Of a stretch of DNA of 64,000 bases, positions 34,989 through 43,087 are shown in pieces. A program made the translations under genes and the position numbers. Origin of the DNA: Oscillospiraceae bacterium (GTDB lineage: Bacteria > Bacillota > Clostridia > Oscillospirales > Oscillospiraceae). Below the pieces are notes generated by a model. It made no database searches, was not told the origin of the DNA, and saw only the letters and a list, made by a program, of their open reading frames with translations. Where the stretch lies: contig JAETSB010000002.1 of assembly GCA_021769865.1 (NCBI GenBank), forward strand, positions 1-64,000, written 5' to 3'. Numbering within the stretch: position 1 is the stretch's first letter; each line of letters begins with the position of its first letter.

Positions 34989-37304
34989 TGTCGTTACCTC
35001 CTCGGAATGTTTGGGGTGTTTGGTTTTCAGGGGTTTGTCTTTCTTCGCGTCCCGCAGGTCGAACAGGTTCAGCCGCAGGGCGTTGGAAACTACGCAGAAG
35101 CTGGAGAGGCTCATGGCCGCCGCGCCGAACATGGGGTTCAGCGTCAGGCCGAGGGGGATAAAGAGCCCCGCCGCCAGGGGGATGCCGATGGTGTTGTAGA
35201 AGAAGGCCCAGAACAGGTTCTCGTGGATGTTCCGTAGCGTGGCCCGGCTGAGCCGGATGGCGGCGGGCACGTCGGAGAGACGGCTCTTCATCAGCACCAC
35301 GTCCGCCGCGTCGATGGCCACGTCCGCCCCCGCGCCGATGGCAATGCCGGTGTCCGCTCGGGTGAGGGCAGGGGCGTCGTTGATGCCGTCGCCCACCATG
35401 GCCACCCTGCCCTGCTCCTTGAGGGCCCGAATAACGCTCTCCTTGCCGTCGGGCAGGACCCCGGCGATGACCTCGTCCACCCCGGCCTGTTTGCCGATGG
35501 CCTCGGCGGTGCGTTGGTTATCCCCGGTGAGCATCACTACCCGGATGCCCATATGCTGGAGCTCCTTTACCGCCTGGGGACTGTCCTCCTTGATAACGTC
35601 CGCCACGGCGACGATGCCCAGCAGTTCCCCGTCCCGGCTGAAAAACAGTGGGGTCTTGCCCTGGCCCGCCAGGGACTCGGCCTTGGCCTGGAGGTCCTGG
35701 GGGACCGCGGCCTGGGTGCTGATGAAGCCGAGGTTCCCGCCGCTAAGGGCGGCGCCGTTCAGGCGGGCGGTGAGGCCGTTCCCCGGCAGGGCCTGGAAAT
35801 TCGTGACCTCCTCCGCCGGGATCTGCTGTTCCTCCGCCTTTTGGAGGATGGCCTTTGCCAGGGGGTGCTCGCTCTTCTGCTCCAGGGCCCGGGCCAGCCG
35901 GAGGAGCTCCGTCTCACTGAGCCCCTGGGCCGGGAGAATGTCCGTCACCCTGGGCTCGCCCTGGGTAATGGTGCCCGTCTTGTCCAGGACCACGATCTCC
36001 GTCCGGCCCGCGGCCTCCAGGGAGGCGGCGGTCTTGAACAGGATGCCGTTTTTCGCGCCCATACCGTTGCCCACCATGATGGCCACCGGCGTGGCGAGCC
36101 CCAAGGCGCAGGGGCAGGAGATCACCAGCACGGAGATGCCCCTTGCCAGGGCGAAGCCCACGGACTGCCCCAGCAGCAGCCAGACAAGGGTCGTCACCAC
36201 GGCAATGGAAATGACCGCCGGGACGAACACGCCGGAGACCTTATCGGCGATCTTCGCGATGGGGGCCTTCGTCGCCGCCGCATCGCTGACCATCTGGATA
36301 ATCTGGGACAGGGTGGTGTCCTCTCCTACCCGGGTTGCCCGGCACTTGAGGAAGCCGGACTGGTTCACCGTGGCGGCGGACACGCCGTCTCCCGGGGCCT
36401 TGTCCACGGGGATGCTCTCGCCGGTGAGGGCGGACTCGTTGACGGCGCTGACACCCTCCACGACCACGCCGTCCACCGGGATGTTCTCCCCGGGGCGGAC
36501 CAGGAACACGTCGCCCTTTTGGACCTGCTCAATGGGGACCGTCACTTCCTGGCCGTCCCGCTCCAGCACGGCGGTCTTGGGGGCCAGTTTCATGAGGCTT
36601 TTCAATGCGTCGGTGGTCTTCCCCTTGGACCGGGCCTCCAGCGTCTTGCCCACGGTGATGAGGGTCAGGATCATGGCGGCGGACTCGAAGTAGAACTCCA
36701 TCATGTAGTCCATCACCGCCCCCATGTCCCCTCGGACCTGAGCGTCCGTCATGGCGAAGAGGGCGTAGGTGCTGTAGACGAAGGCCGCCGAGGCCCCCAG
36801 GGCCACCAGGGTGTCCATGTTCGGGGCCCGGTGCCAGAGGCTCTTGAAGCCGCTGATGAAGAATTTCTGGTTGATGACCATGACCGCCGCCGTCAGCAGC
36901 AGCTGAATCAGGCCCATGGCCACGTGATTTCCATGGAGAAAGGCGGGGACGGGCCAGTTCCACATCATATGGCCCATGGAGAAGTACATGAGCACCGCCA
37001 GGAACACCAGGGAGATCCACAGCCGCTTTTTCAAAAGCGGGGTTTCGTGGTCCGCCAGGGCCTCCTCGGGATTGGCGGGACCGGCGGCGGAGGCGGCCTT
37101 CTGTGCGCCCTTTTGGGACGCACCGTAGCCCGCCTCCTCCACGGCGGCGATGACCTCGGCGGGGTCGGCGCTGCCCTCCACGCCCATGGAGTTGGTCAGG
37201 AGGCTGACGGAGCAGGACGTGACCCCCGGCACCTTGCCCACGGCCTTTTCCACCCGGGCGGAGCAGGCGGCGCAGCTCATGCCGGTGACATTATATTGTT
37301 CCAT
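34779..37304 (-). CDS. copA: Copper-exporting P1B ATPase with fused C-terminal CopZ-like domain
   Basis: An 841-aa Cu(I) pump. N-terminal HMA domain with Cys11-AA-Cys14; eight membrane helices; actuator TGES near 295; metal-site Cys397-Pro-Cys399 ([11 protein letters not shown]); phosphorylated Asp441 in [20 protein letters not shown] hinge. Unusually, a second HMA domain is fused after the last helices (residues 773-841, Cys784-GH-Cys787). Usually that position is empty and CopZ is a separate gene. The junction contains an internal ATG at 34988 with a perfect GAGGAGGT site, listed separately. AAGGAGG precedes the main ATG. Second gene of the csoR operon, induced by copper. Confidence 0.95.
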   Translation of the reverse strand: MEQYNVTGMSCAACSARVEKAVGKVPGVTSCSVSLLTNSMGVEGSADPAEVIAAVEEAGYGASQKGAQKAASAAGPANPEEALADHETPLLKKRLWISLVFLAVLMYFSMGHMMWNWPVPAFLHGNHVAMGLIQLLLTAAVMVINQKFFISGFKSLWHRAPNMDTLVALGASAAFVYSTYALFAMTDAQVRGDMGAVMDYMMEFYFESAAMILTLITVGKTLEARSKGKTTDALKSLMKLAPKTAVLERDGQEVTVPIEQVQKGDVFLVRPGENIPVDGVVVEGVSAVNESALTGESIPVDKAPGDGVSAATVNQSGFLKCRATRVGEDTTLSQIIQMVSDAAATKAPIAKIADKVSGVFVPAVISIAVVTTLVWLLLGQSVGFALARGISVLVISCPCALGLATPVAIMVGNGMGAKNGILFKTAASLEAAGRTEIVVLDKTGTITQGEPRVTDILPAQGLSETELLRLARALEQKSEHPLAKAILQKAEEQQIPAEEVTNFQALPGNGLTARLNGAALSGGNLGFISTQAAVPQDLQAKAESLAGQGKTPLFFSRDGELLGIVAVADVIKEDSPQAVKELQHMGIRVVMLTGDNQRTAEAIGKQAGVDEVIAGVLPDGKESVIRALKEQGRVAMVGDGINDAPALTRADTGIAIGAGADVAIDAADVVLMKSRLSDVPAAIRLSRATLRNIHENLFWAFFYNTIGIPLAAGLFIPLGLTLNPMFGAAAMSLSSFCVVSNALRLNLFDLRDAKKDKPLKTKHPKHSEEVTTMEKTMKIEGMMCGHCEARVKKALEALPEVQAASVSHESGTAVVTLSGQLPDEALKKAVEDQDYKVLGIQ

Positions 37305-37317
37305 AGCGGGACCTCCT

Positions 37318-37614
37318 TTATTTCATCAGCTTCTGGAGGGTGCACAGCAGCTCCTCCACCGTCTCGTCCTTGCCCTCCCGGATGTCCCGGGTGACGCAGG
37401 TGCGGATGTGTTCGGACAGGAGCTCCTTGGCGAAGGCGTTCAGCGCCGCGTTGGCGGCGGCCACCTGGGCCAGGATGTCGGGGCAGTAGGCGCTGCGCTC
37501 CACCATGCCCCGGATGCCCCGGATCTGGCCCTCCACCCGATTCAGGCGGTTGATGAGCCGCTTGTACTCCTCCTCGGTGCGCTCCTTGGTCTTGTGGCAG
37601 CCGCAGGTCTCCAT
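37318..37614 (-). CDS. csoR: CsoR-family copper-sensing repressor
   Basis: A 98-aa all-helical repressor; copper ligands Cys44, His69 and Cys73 (YCPDILAQ and SEHIRTC) match the CsoR set. The conserved [17 protein letters not shown] helix is present. The N-terminal CGCHKTK could add ligands. Start ATG 37614 after GAGGAGGG; the longer frame runs through the operator. First gene of csoR-copA, 13 nt between them. When copper binds, CsoR leaves its two GC-rich boxes and the operon is expressed. Confidence 0.93.
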   Translation of the reverse strand: METCGCHKTKERTEEEYKRLINRLNRVEGQIRGIRGMVERSAYCPDILAQVAAANAALNAFAKELLSEHIRTCVTRDIREGKDETVEELLCTLQKLMK

Positions 37615-37635
37615 GGCGGACCCTCCTCGCTTAAA

Positions 37636-37652
37636 ATACCCCCATAGGGTAT
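37636..37652. promoter_or_regulatory. CsoR box 2
   Basis: ATACCC-CCATA-GGGTAT, 17-bp pseudo-palindrome downstream of the -10, within the 5' leader. Confidence 0.75.
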
Positions 37653-37656
37653 CTTG

Positions 37657-37685
37657 ATCATATACCCCTCTGGGGTATTTGTCAA
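37657..37685 (-). promoter_or_regulatory. csoR-copA promoter
   Basis: Minus strand: perfect TTGACA (37685-37680), 17-nt spacer, TATGAT (37662-37657). CsoR box 1 fills the spacer. Confidence 0.85.
37662..37678. promoter_or_regulatory. CsoR box 1
   Basis: ATACCCC-TCT-GGGGTAT, a perfect 17-bp palindrome between -35 and -10; its centre is 26 bp from box 2. Confidence 0.85.
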
Positions 37686-37709
37686 GCCCCAATTTTGCGG
37701 AAACGAAAA

Positions 37710-37749
37710 AAAGGCCCGGCACAGGGAGTGTTCCCCATGCCGGGCCTTT
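37710..37749. terminator. Bidirectional terminator
   Basis: 12-bp stem AAAGGCCCGGCA / TGCCGGGCCTTT with a 16-nt loop; ends the minus-strand gene at 37763. Confidence 0.8.
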
Positions 37750-37762
37750 CTATGAGTCTGTG

Positions 37763-38425
37763 TCAATCCCGAGGGACGATATTCCCCGGTCCCTTGAAGA
37801 TGCTCTCCGGCGGGACGGCCCCCCGGACGGAGGACAGGGGGTAGACGCTGGCGTTCCGTCCAAGGATGGAGCCGGGATTCAGCACGCTGTTGCAGCCCAC
37901 CTCCACGTGATCCCCCAGGATGGCGCCGAACTTTTTCCGGCCGGTCTCCAGCCGCTCTTCCCCGTTCCGCACGACCACCAGAGTCTTGTCGGACTTGACA
38001 TTGGAGGTGATGGACCCGGCGCCCATGTGGCTCTTGAAGCCCAGGATGGAGTCCCCTACATAGTTGTAGTGGGGAGTCTGCACGCCGTCGAAGAGGATGA
38101 CGTTTTTCAGCTCCACGGAGTTGCCCACCACACAGCCCGCCCCCACCAGGGCGGAGCCGCGAATGAAAGCGCAGTGCCGGACCTCGGTATCCGGGCCGAT
38201 GACGCAGGGCGCGCCCAGGAAGGCCGTGGGGGCCACCGAGGCGGTTTTGTGGACCCAGACGCCGGGGGACCGCTCCTCATACTCCGCCGAGTCCAGGGCG
38301 GGGCCCAGGGTGAGGATGAACTCTTTGATGCCGTCCAGGGCCTCCCAGGGGTATTGGAACCGGGCGAGATAGTCCCCCGCCAGGGTGTGGGAGAGGTCCA
38401 GCAGGGCCGTGGTGGTCAGATTCAT
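37763..38425 (-). CDS. Hexapeptide-repeat (left-handed beta-helix) sugar-nucleotide acyltransferase-like protein
   Basis: A 220-aa protein dominated by hexapeptide repeats ([LIV]-G-x4 turns such as APTAFLGAPCVIGPDTEVRH, then GAGCVVGNSVELKNVILF), like the acetyltransferase half of GlmU. A helical N-terminal cap precedes them. HYNYVGDSILGFKSHMGAG matches the acyl-acceptor site region of GlmU-like enzymes. The nucleotidyltransferase domain is missing. AGGAGG sets ATG 38425. Likely acts in cell-wall precursor metabolism; exact substrate unknown. Confidence 0.75.
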   Translation of the reverse strand: MNLTTTALLDLSHTLAGDYLARFQYPWEALDGIKEFILTLGPALDSAEYEERSPGVWVHKTASVAPTAFLGAPCVIGPDTEVRHCAFIRGSALVGAGCVVGNSVELKNVILFDGVQTPHYNYVGDSILGFKSHMGAGSITSNVKSDKTLVVVRNGEERLETGRKKFGAILGDHVEVGCNSVLNPGSILGRNASVYPLSSVRGAVPPESIFKGPGNIVPRD

Positions 38426-38506
38426 AAGCGCGCCTCCTGTTTTCGCCGCGAAAGGGCGGCGGTCTGGCTCCATTATATACCAGCTTTTCAGGAGTTGCAA
38501 GAGGGC

Positions 38507-39313
38507 TCAGGTCTTCGGCAGCTCTTCCAGGGAGGCGAAGCGGTAGCCCATGTCCTCCCACTTGGTGAGGAGGTCGTCCAGAATGTCCGCGTTGGTCTTG
38601 GACGTGGAGTGCAGCAGGACGATGGCCCCGTCGTGGATGCGTGGGAGGAGCTTGGCGTAAGCCTGCTCCGCTGTGGGCTGGTTGTCCACGTACCAGTCCA
38701 CGTAGGCCAGGCTCCAGAACACCGTCTTGTAGCCCAGGGCCTGGGCTTGCTTCAGGTTTTCCCGGCTGTATTTTCCCTGGGGCGGGCGGTAGAAGTGGGG
38801 GAGCTCCTGCCCGGTGGTCTCTTTGTAGAGGTTCGAGAGGCTCTCCAGCTCCTTTTGAAAGGCCGCCTGGTCGGAGATGGCGGACATGTCCGGGTGGTGA
38901 TAAGTGTGGTTGCCCACGATGTGGCCCTCTTCCGCCATGCGGCGGATGATGTCCGGGGCGGTCTCAATCATGTTGCCCACCACGAAGAAGGCCGCGGGGG
39001 CGTTGTGCTTTTTCAGGGCGTCCAGGATCTGTTCCGTATAGCCGTTTTCATAGCCGCAGTCGAAGGTGAGGTAAATCACCTTCTGGGACGTGTCCCCCAG
39101 GAACCAGGCGTCGTATTGGGCCAGGTCCTCCACAGAGGCGTTGCCCACGGGGGACTGGCCCTCGTTGGGGAAAGAGAGGCCCCAGTTGTCGGCGGAGGCC
39201 GGGATGACGGCGGGAGCGGCGGCGGGGAGGGATTTCCCCTGCAAATAGAGCATTGCCGCCAGAAAGAGGACGGGAAGCATGAGGAGAAGGAAATTTCGCA
39301 TACGCTGGAGCAT
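38507..39313 (-). CDS. pdaA: PdaA-type polysaccharide deacetylase
   Basis: A 268-aa protein with an N-terminal membrane anchor (about residues 4-24) and a CE4 domain. Motif 1 is TFDCGYENGYT, the exact variant of PdaA, which makes muramic delta-lactam in spore cortex; motif 2 is GNHTYHHPD; motif 3 is YRPPQGKYS. The ATG at 39313 follows GGAGGTG. Spore cortex needs this modification for recognition by germination hydrolases such as SleB, another product of this window. SigE/SigG control would be expected but no site was found. Confidence 0.88.
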   Translation of the reverse strand: MLQRMRNFLLLMLPVLFLAAMLYLQGKSLPAAAPAVIPASADNWGLSFPNEGQSPVGNASVEDLAQYDAWFLGDTSQKVIYLTFDCGYENGYTEQILDALKKHNAPAAFFVVGNMIETAPDIIRRMAEEGHIVGNHTYHHPDMSAISDQAAFQKELESLSNLYKETTGQELPHFYRPPQGKYSRENLKQAQALGYKTVFWSLAYVDWYVDNQPTAEQAYAKLLPRIHDGAIVLLHSTSKTNADILDDLLTKWEDMGYRFASLEELPKT

Positions 39314-39377
39314 AGGCACCTCCGGTTTTCCGAATGTTTTCACAGTTCAGCATGTCCGGCGGCGGCGGGATTATCGG

Positions 39378-39406
39378 TTGAAAAAGCTGGCGAAAGATGT
39401 TATATT
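39378..39406 (+). promoter_or_regulatory. Promoter of the endonuclease-exonuclease pair
   Basis: TTGAAA, 17-nt spacer, TATATT (39401-39406). Confidence 0.75.
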
Positions 39407-39442
39407 TGGGGTGTCGAAAATTTTCGCATTCAGGAGGACGGT

Positions 39443-40156
39443 ATGGCGAAACGGAGAGGCGGAACGAAACAGCAGCTGACGCGCAAGCAGCTGGCGGCGC
39501 TGCTGGTGCTGTGCGTGATCGCGGCGGCGGTCCAGTGGTACCTGCGGCCGGAGCCGGTATCCCTGGAAGACATTCCGGAGTGGAGCGGCGCGGCCTACGT
39601 GGAGCTGGAGGACAACCAGCCGGGCTTCACCAAGGAGGAGATGACTCTGGAGGCTTTTGAGGATTACAGCGACCTGGATTACCTGGGCCGCTGCGGCGTG
39701 GCGTACGCCAACATCTGCCCGGAGCTGATGCCCACGGAGGAGCGGGAGTCCATCGGAAACGTGAAGCCCACGGGCTGGGTCTCCGCCAAGTACGACTGCG
39801 TGGACGGGAAATACCTCTACAACCGCTGCCACCTCATCGGCTTCCAGCTGGCGGGGGAGAACGCCAACGAGAAAAACCTCATCACCGGCACCCGGTACTT
39901 GAACGTCACCGGGATGCTGCCCTTTGAAAACGACGTGGCGGACTACGTCCAACGGACCGACAACCACGTTCTCTACCGAGTGACGCCGGTGTTTGTGGGG
40001 ACGGAGCTGGTGGCCCGGGGCGTGCAGATGGAGGCGTACTCCGTGGAGGACGCCGGGGACGGGATCTGCTTCAACGTCTTTGCCTACAACGTCCAGCCCG
40101 GGGTGGTCATTGACTACGCCACCGGGGAGAGCTGGCTGGAGGAAAACGCGGCATGA
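39443..40156 (+). CDS. Membrane-anchored DNA/RNA non-specific endonuclease (EndA/NucA-like)
   Basis: A 237-aa protein with an N-terminal membrane helix (about 18-32) and a beta-beta-alpha-metal nuclease domain. The catalytic motif reads YNRCHLIGFQLAGENANEKN, then LITGTRYLN; in EndA it is DRGH, so here the Asp-Arg-Gly is replaced by Asn-Arg-Cys while the catalytic His and the Asn metal ligand remain. Such variants occur in clostridial DNA-entry nucleases. It would act outside the membrane on incoming or released DNA. Its stop overlaps the next start by 4 nt. Confidence 0.82.
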   Translation: MAKRRGGTKQQLTRKQLAALLVLCVIAAAVQWYLRPEPVSLEDIPEWSGAAYVELEDNQPGFTKEEMTLEAFEDYSDLDYLGRCGVAYANICPELMPTEERESIGNVKPTGWVSAKYDCVDGKYLYNRCHLIGFQLAGENANEKNLITGTRYLNVTGMLPFENDVADYVQRTDNHVLYRVTPVFVGTELVARGVQMEAYSVEDAGDGICFNVFAYNVQPGVVIDYATGESWLEENAA

Positions 40157-40827
40157 GGCTTTGGGAACAGTTTGACCGGATGGTGGTCTTTGATACGGAG
40201 ACTACGGGCATCGACTTTGGAAGGGACCGGATCATCGAGATCGGCGCGGTGTCTCTGGAGAACGGGGCGGAGGCCGGGGGCATGGATCTCTTCATCCGCC
40301 TGCCGGAGGGGCGGCGGCTGGACCCCTTCATCGTGAATCTCACCGGCATCACCGAAGAGCGGCTGGAGGCCGAGGGCGTGGGGGACCAGGAGGCCGCCCG
40401 GGCCTTCGCGGAGCTGCTGGAGGGGGCGGAGCGGCCCTTGATCGCGGCCTACAACGCCCAGTTTGACCTGAACTTCCTCTACGGCCTTCTCCGGCCCTGG
40501 GGGCTGGCGGAGGTCCTGAAAAAGCCACGGTTCCTGGACGCGCTGACGGTGTACCGGGACCGGCGGGACTACCCCCACAAGCTGGAGGACGCCATTGCCG
40601 CCTACCAGTTGGAGGATAAGGCGGTGAACAGCCACCGGGCCATTGACGACGCCCGGGCGGCGGCGCTGCTGCTGGAGGTCATGGCGGAGGAGCGGGACGA
40701 TTTGGAGCGGTATATCGACCTCTTCGGCGTGCATCCCAGGTACGGGATGTCGGGACGGAAAATCTCCTCCGTCACCTACCGGGCCCAGCCCTACGACCGG
40801 CAAAAGCCCCTGTATGAATTGACATGA
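40153..40827 (+). CDS. DnaQ-like 3'-5' exonuclease
   Basis: A 224-aa DEDDh exonuclease: VVFDTETTG (Asp, Glu), AYNAQFDLNFL (Asp) and HRAIDDARAAALL (His, Asp) are in order. It resembles DNA polymerase III epsilon/PolC proofreading domains as a free protein. Overlaps the membrane nuclease gene by ATGA, so both are co-translated; together they may process DNA. A terminator follows. Confidence 0.9.
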   Translation: MRLWEQFDRMVVFDTETTGIDFGRDRIIEIGAVSLENGAEAGGMDLFIRLPEGRRLDPFIVNLTGITEERLEAEGVGDQEAARAFAELLEGAERPLIAAYNAQFDLNFLYGLLRPWGLAEVLKKPRFLDALTVYRDRRDYPHKLEDAIAAYQLEDKAVNSHRAIDDARAAALLLEVMAEERDDLERYIDLFGVHPRYGMSGRKISSVTYRAQPYDRQKPLYELT

Positions 40828-40830
40828 CGA

Positions 40831-40858
40831 AGCGCCCGGCGGCTGGCCGGGCGCTTTC
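40831..40858. terminator. Terminator between exonuclease and pyruvate kinase genes
   Basis: 10-bp stem AGCGCCCGGC / GCCGGGCGCT, then TTTCC. Confidence 0.8.
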
Positions 40859-40865
40859 CGTTGTC

Positions 40866-41849
40866 TTATCGGTTTAAATACTCTTCCGCCTCCCGGACGG
40901 TGTTGACCAGATACTCCATGGCCTCCACCGGGTGCTTCCCCACGGCGGTCTCCCCGGTGACCATGACGGAGGCAGCCCCGTCCAGCACGGCGTTGAAAAT
41001 GTCGCTGACCTCCGCCCGGGTGGGGACAGGATTCTGTTCCATGGAGGCCAGCATCTGGGTCACTACCATGAAGGGCCGTCCGGCCCTTCGGCAGGCGGCG
41101 GAAATCCGCTTTTGCAGGGCCGGGAGTTTCCAGAGGGGACCGGAGTTCCCCAGGTCTCCCCGGGCGATGACGATCTCGTCGGCGGCGGGGATCAGCTCCG
41201 GGAGCTTCTCCACGCCGTCCAGGTTCTCGATCTTGGCGAAGAGGCGGATACCCTGCCCGCCTGCCGCGTCCAGGGCCTTCCGGACGCACTCCAGGTCTTC
41301 CCGGCCCCGGACGAAGGGCTGCATGACGCCGGTGACGCCGTAGTCCCTTGCCAGCCGGAGGTTCTCCCGGTCGCTGTCCGTCATGGCGGGGAGGCGGACG
41401 TCCACGCCGGGGAGGGCGGCGCTTTTCCGACTTTGAAGGAGACCGCCCCGCTCCACCCGGGCCAGGGCCCCCGCCGGAAGGGACCTCGTGACCCGGAGGA
41501 GCAGCTTGCCGTCGTCCAGCAGGACTTCCTGACCGGGGGTCAGATGGGGCAGGACAGCGGGAGGCAGGGGAATCTCCGTCCCCAGGCGGACAGAGGTCCC
41601 GTCCTCCAGGGCCAGGGGGGCCGGGAGGACGCCCACCCGGAGCTCCGGGCCCTGCATGTCGATCAGAAGCTGGGGCGTGACGCCGCGGCGCCGGGCGGCG
41701 GCGTGGAGGTGCTCGATCTGCTCCGCCGCCCCGGGGAGACCCACGTGGGAGAGGTTCAGCCGCACGCCGGTCATCCCGGCCTCAAAGAGGCGGGCCAGGG
41801 TTTTGGTATCGGAACAGGCGGGGCCCAGGGTGCCGTAGATTTGAACCAT
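40866..41849 (-). CDS. Short pyruvate kinase-like protein lacking the C domain
   Basis: A 327-aa protein covering the TIM-barrel A domain and a reduced B domain of pyruvate kinase. Substrate residues are kept: Arg30, Asn32, Ser34 (RLNLSHV), Lys206 and Glu208 (AKIENLDG), ARGDLG and TQMLASM. The roughly 130-residue C-terminal allosteric domain is absent, and the frame ends naturally before a terminator. It may be a fructose-bisphosphate-insensitive kinase or a paralogue with another role; a full-length pyk elsewhere is likely. It starts 15 nt after mtnA and is probably co-transcribed. Confidence 0.85.
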   Translation of the reverse strand: MVQIYGTLGPACSDTKTLARLFEAGMTGVRLNLSHVGLPGAAEQIEHLHAAARRRGVTPQLLIDMQGPELRVGVLPAPLALEDGTSVRLGTEIPLPPAVLPHLTPGQEVLLDDGKLLLRVTRSLPAGALARVERGGLLQSRKSAALPGVDVRLPAMTDSDRENLRLARDYGVTGVMQPFVRGREDLECVRKALDAAGGQGIRLFAKIENLDGVEKLPELIPAADEIVIARGDLGNSGPLWKLPALQKRISAACRRAGRPFMVVTQMLASMEQNPVPTRAEVSDIFNAVLDGAASVMVTGETAVGKHPVEAMEYLVNTVREAEEYLNR

Positions 41850-41864
41850 CGAAGTCGCCTCCCC

Positions 41865-42935
41865 TCAGCGGAACAGGGCCGCCAGGCTCTCGGTATAGGG
41901 GGCCCGGCAGATTCCCTTCTCCGTGACGATGCCGGAGATGAGCTCGTGGTCCGTCACGTCGAAGGAGGGGTTGTAGCACTTCACGCCGGGAAGGGCCATG
42001 GGCTTTTCGTACCAGAGAGTCTTGATCTCCTCCGGGTCCCGGAGCTCGATGGGGATGTGGTCCCCGTCGGGGCAGTTTAGGTCAATGGTGCTGGTGGGGC
42101 CCAGGACATAGACGGGGATGCCGTAATGCTTCGCCAGGATGGCCACGCCGCTGGTGCCGATTTTGTTGGCCGTATCCCCGTTGGCGGCGATCCGGTCACA
42201 GCCCACGAAGCAGGCCTGGACCCAGCTGTTCTTCATCACCGTAGAGGCCATGTTGTCGCAGATCAGCGTCACGTCCACTCCGGCCCGGTGGAGCTCGTAG
42301 CTGGTGAGCCGGGCCCCCTGGAGCAGGGGGCGGGTCTCGTCGGCGAAGACGCGGATGCGCATGCCACGCTCCGCCGCCAGAAAGAAGGGGCCCTGGGCGG
42401 TGCCGTAGCGGGAGGTGGCCAGGGGCCCGGCGTTGCAGTGGGTCAGCACGCCGTCGCCCTCCTTCAGCAGACTCAGGCCGTACTCGGAGACAGCCCGGCA
42501 CTTGGCGATGTCGTCTTCATGAATTTCCACCGCCCTTTGGTACAGGGCCTCCAGCAGGGCGGGGCGGGACTCCCCTAAATGGGCGGCGGCGGTTTGTTCC
42601 ATCTCCCCCAGGGCCCAGCTGAGGTTCACCGCCGTGGGGCGGGAGGCGTTCAGCTGGGCGGCGCAGGCCCGGAGGCGGGAGAGAAAGGCGGCGGGGTCCG
42701 GCTCGTCGATGGAGCGGGCGAGAACATAGAGGCAGTATGCGGCACAGATGCCGATGGCGGGGGCGCCCCGGACCCGGAGCTTTTGGATGGCCTCCACCAT
42801 CTCCTCCGTGGTCCGGAGCTGGATCTCCTTTTCCTCGTTGGGGAGAAGGCTTTGGTCAATGATATAGAGGGCCTCCGCGGCCTTGTCGTAGCGGATGTTT
42901 TGGGCGTGGGTGACGGCTCTCAGGGAGGTGGACAT
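41865..42935 (-). CDS. mtnA: S-methyl-5-thioribose-1-phosphate isomerase
   Basis: A 356-aa enzyme of the methionine salvage pathway that isomerises methylthioribose-1-phosphate to the ribulose form. The signature [20 protein letters not shown] carries the catalytic Cys, and [17 protein letters not shown] the catalytic Asp; VRGAPAIG is the usual substrate loop. AAAGGAG sets ATG 42935. No other mtn gene is adjacent; a role in nucleoside or 5-deoxyribose salvage is an alternative for isolated MtnA. Confidence 0.93.
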   Translation of the reverse strand: MSTSLRAVTHAQNIRYDKAAEALYIIDQSLLPNEEKEIQLRTTEEMVEAIQKLRVRGAPAIGICAAYCLYVLARSIDEPDPAAFLSRLRACAAQLNASRPTAVNLSWALGEMEQTAAAHLGESRPALLEALYQRAVEIHEDDIAKCRAVSEYGLSLLKEGDGVLTHCNAGPLATSRYGTAQGPFFLAAERGMRIRVFADETRPLLQGARLTSYELHRAGVDVTLICDNMASTVMKNSWVQACFVGCDRIAANGDTANKIGTSGVAILAKHYGIPVYVLGPTSTIDLNCPDGDHIPIELRDPEEIKTLWYEKPMALPGVKCYNPSFDVTDHELISGIVTEKGICRAPYTESLAALFR

Positions 42936-43030
42936 GAGGACGCTCCTTTCTTTTGCGGAGGAAGGTCGTATTTCCCAGATTGTAGCACAGCCGGTCTTGT
43001 TTTGCAACGGCCCCGGCGGAAGGCTGAGAG

Positions 43031-43061
43031 AAGCGCCCGGACACACTGTGTCCGGGCGCTT
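43031..43061. terminator. Terminator after the SLH/MacAB operon
   Basis: 15-bp near-perfect inverted repeat AAGCGCCCGGACACA / TGTGTCCGGGCGCTT around one base. Confidence 0.82.
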
Positions 43062-43087
43062 TCTTACGGGTTTGCAGGGGCGGTCTC

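Noticed and set aside
37615..37722. N-terminal extension of CsoR
   Set aside because: It would translate through the promoter and both CsoR boxes.
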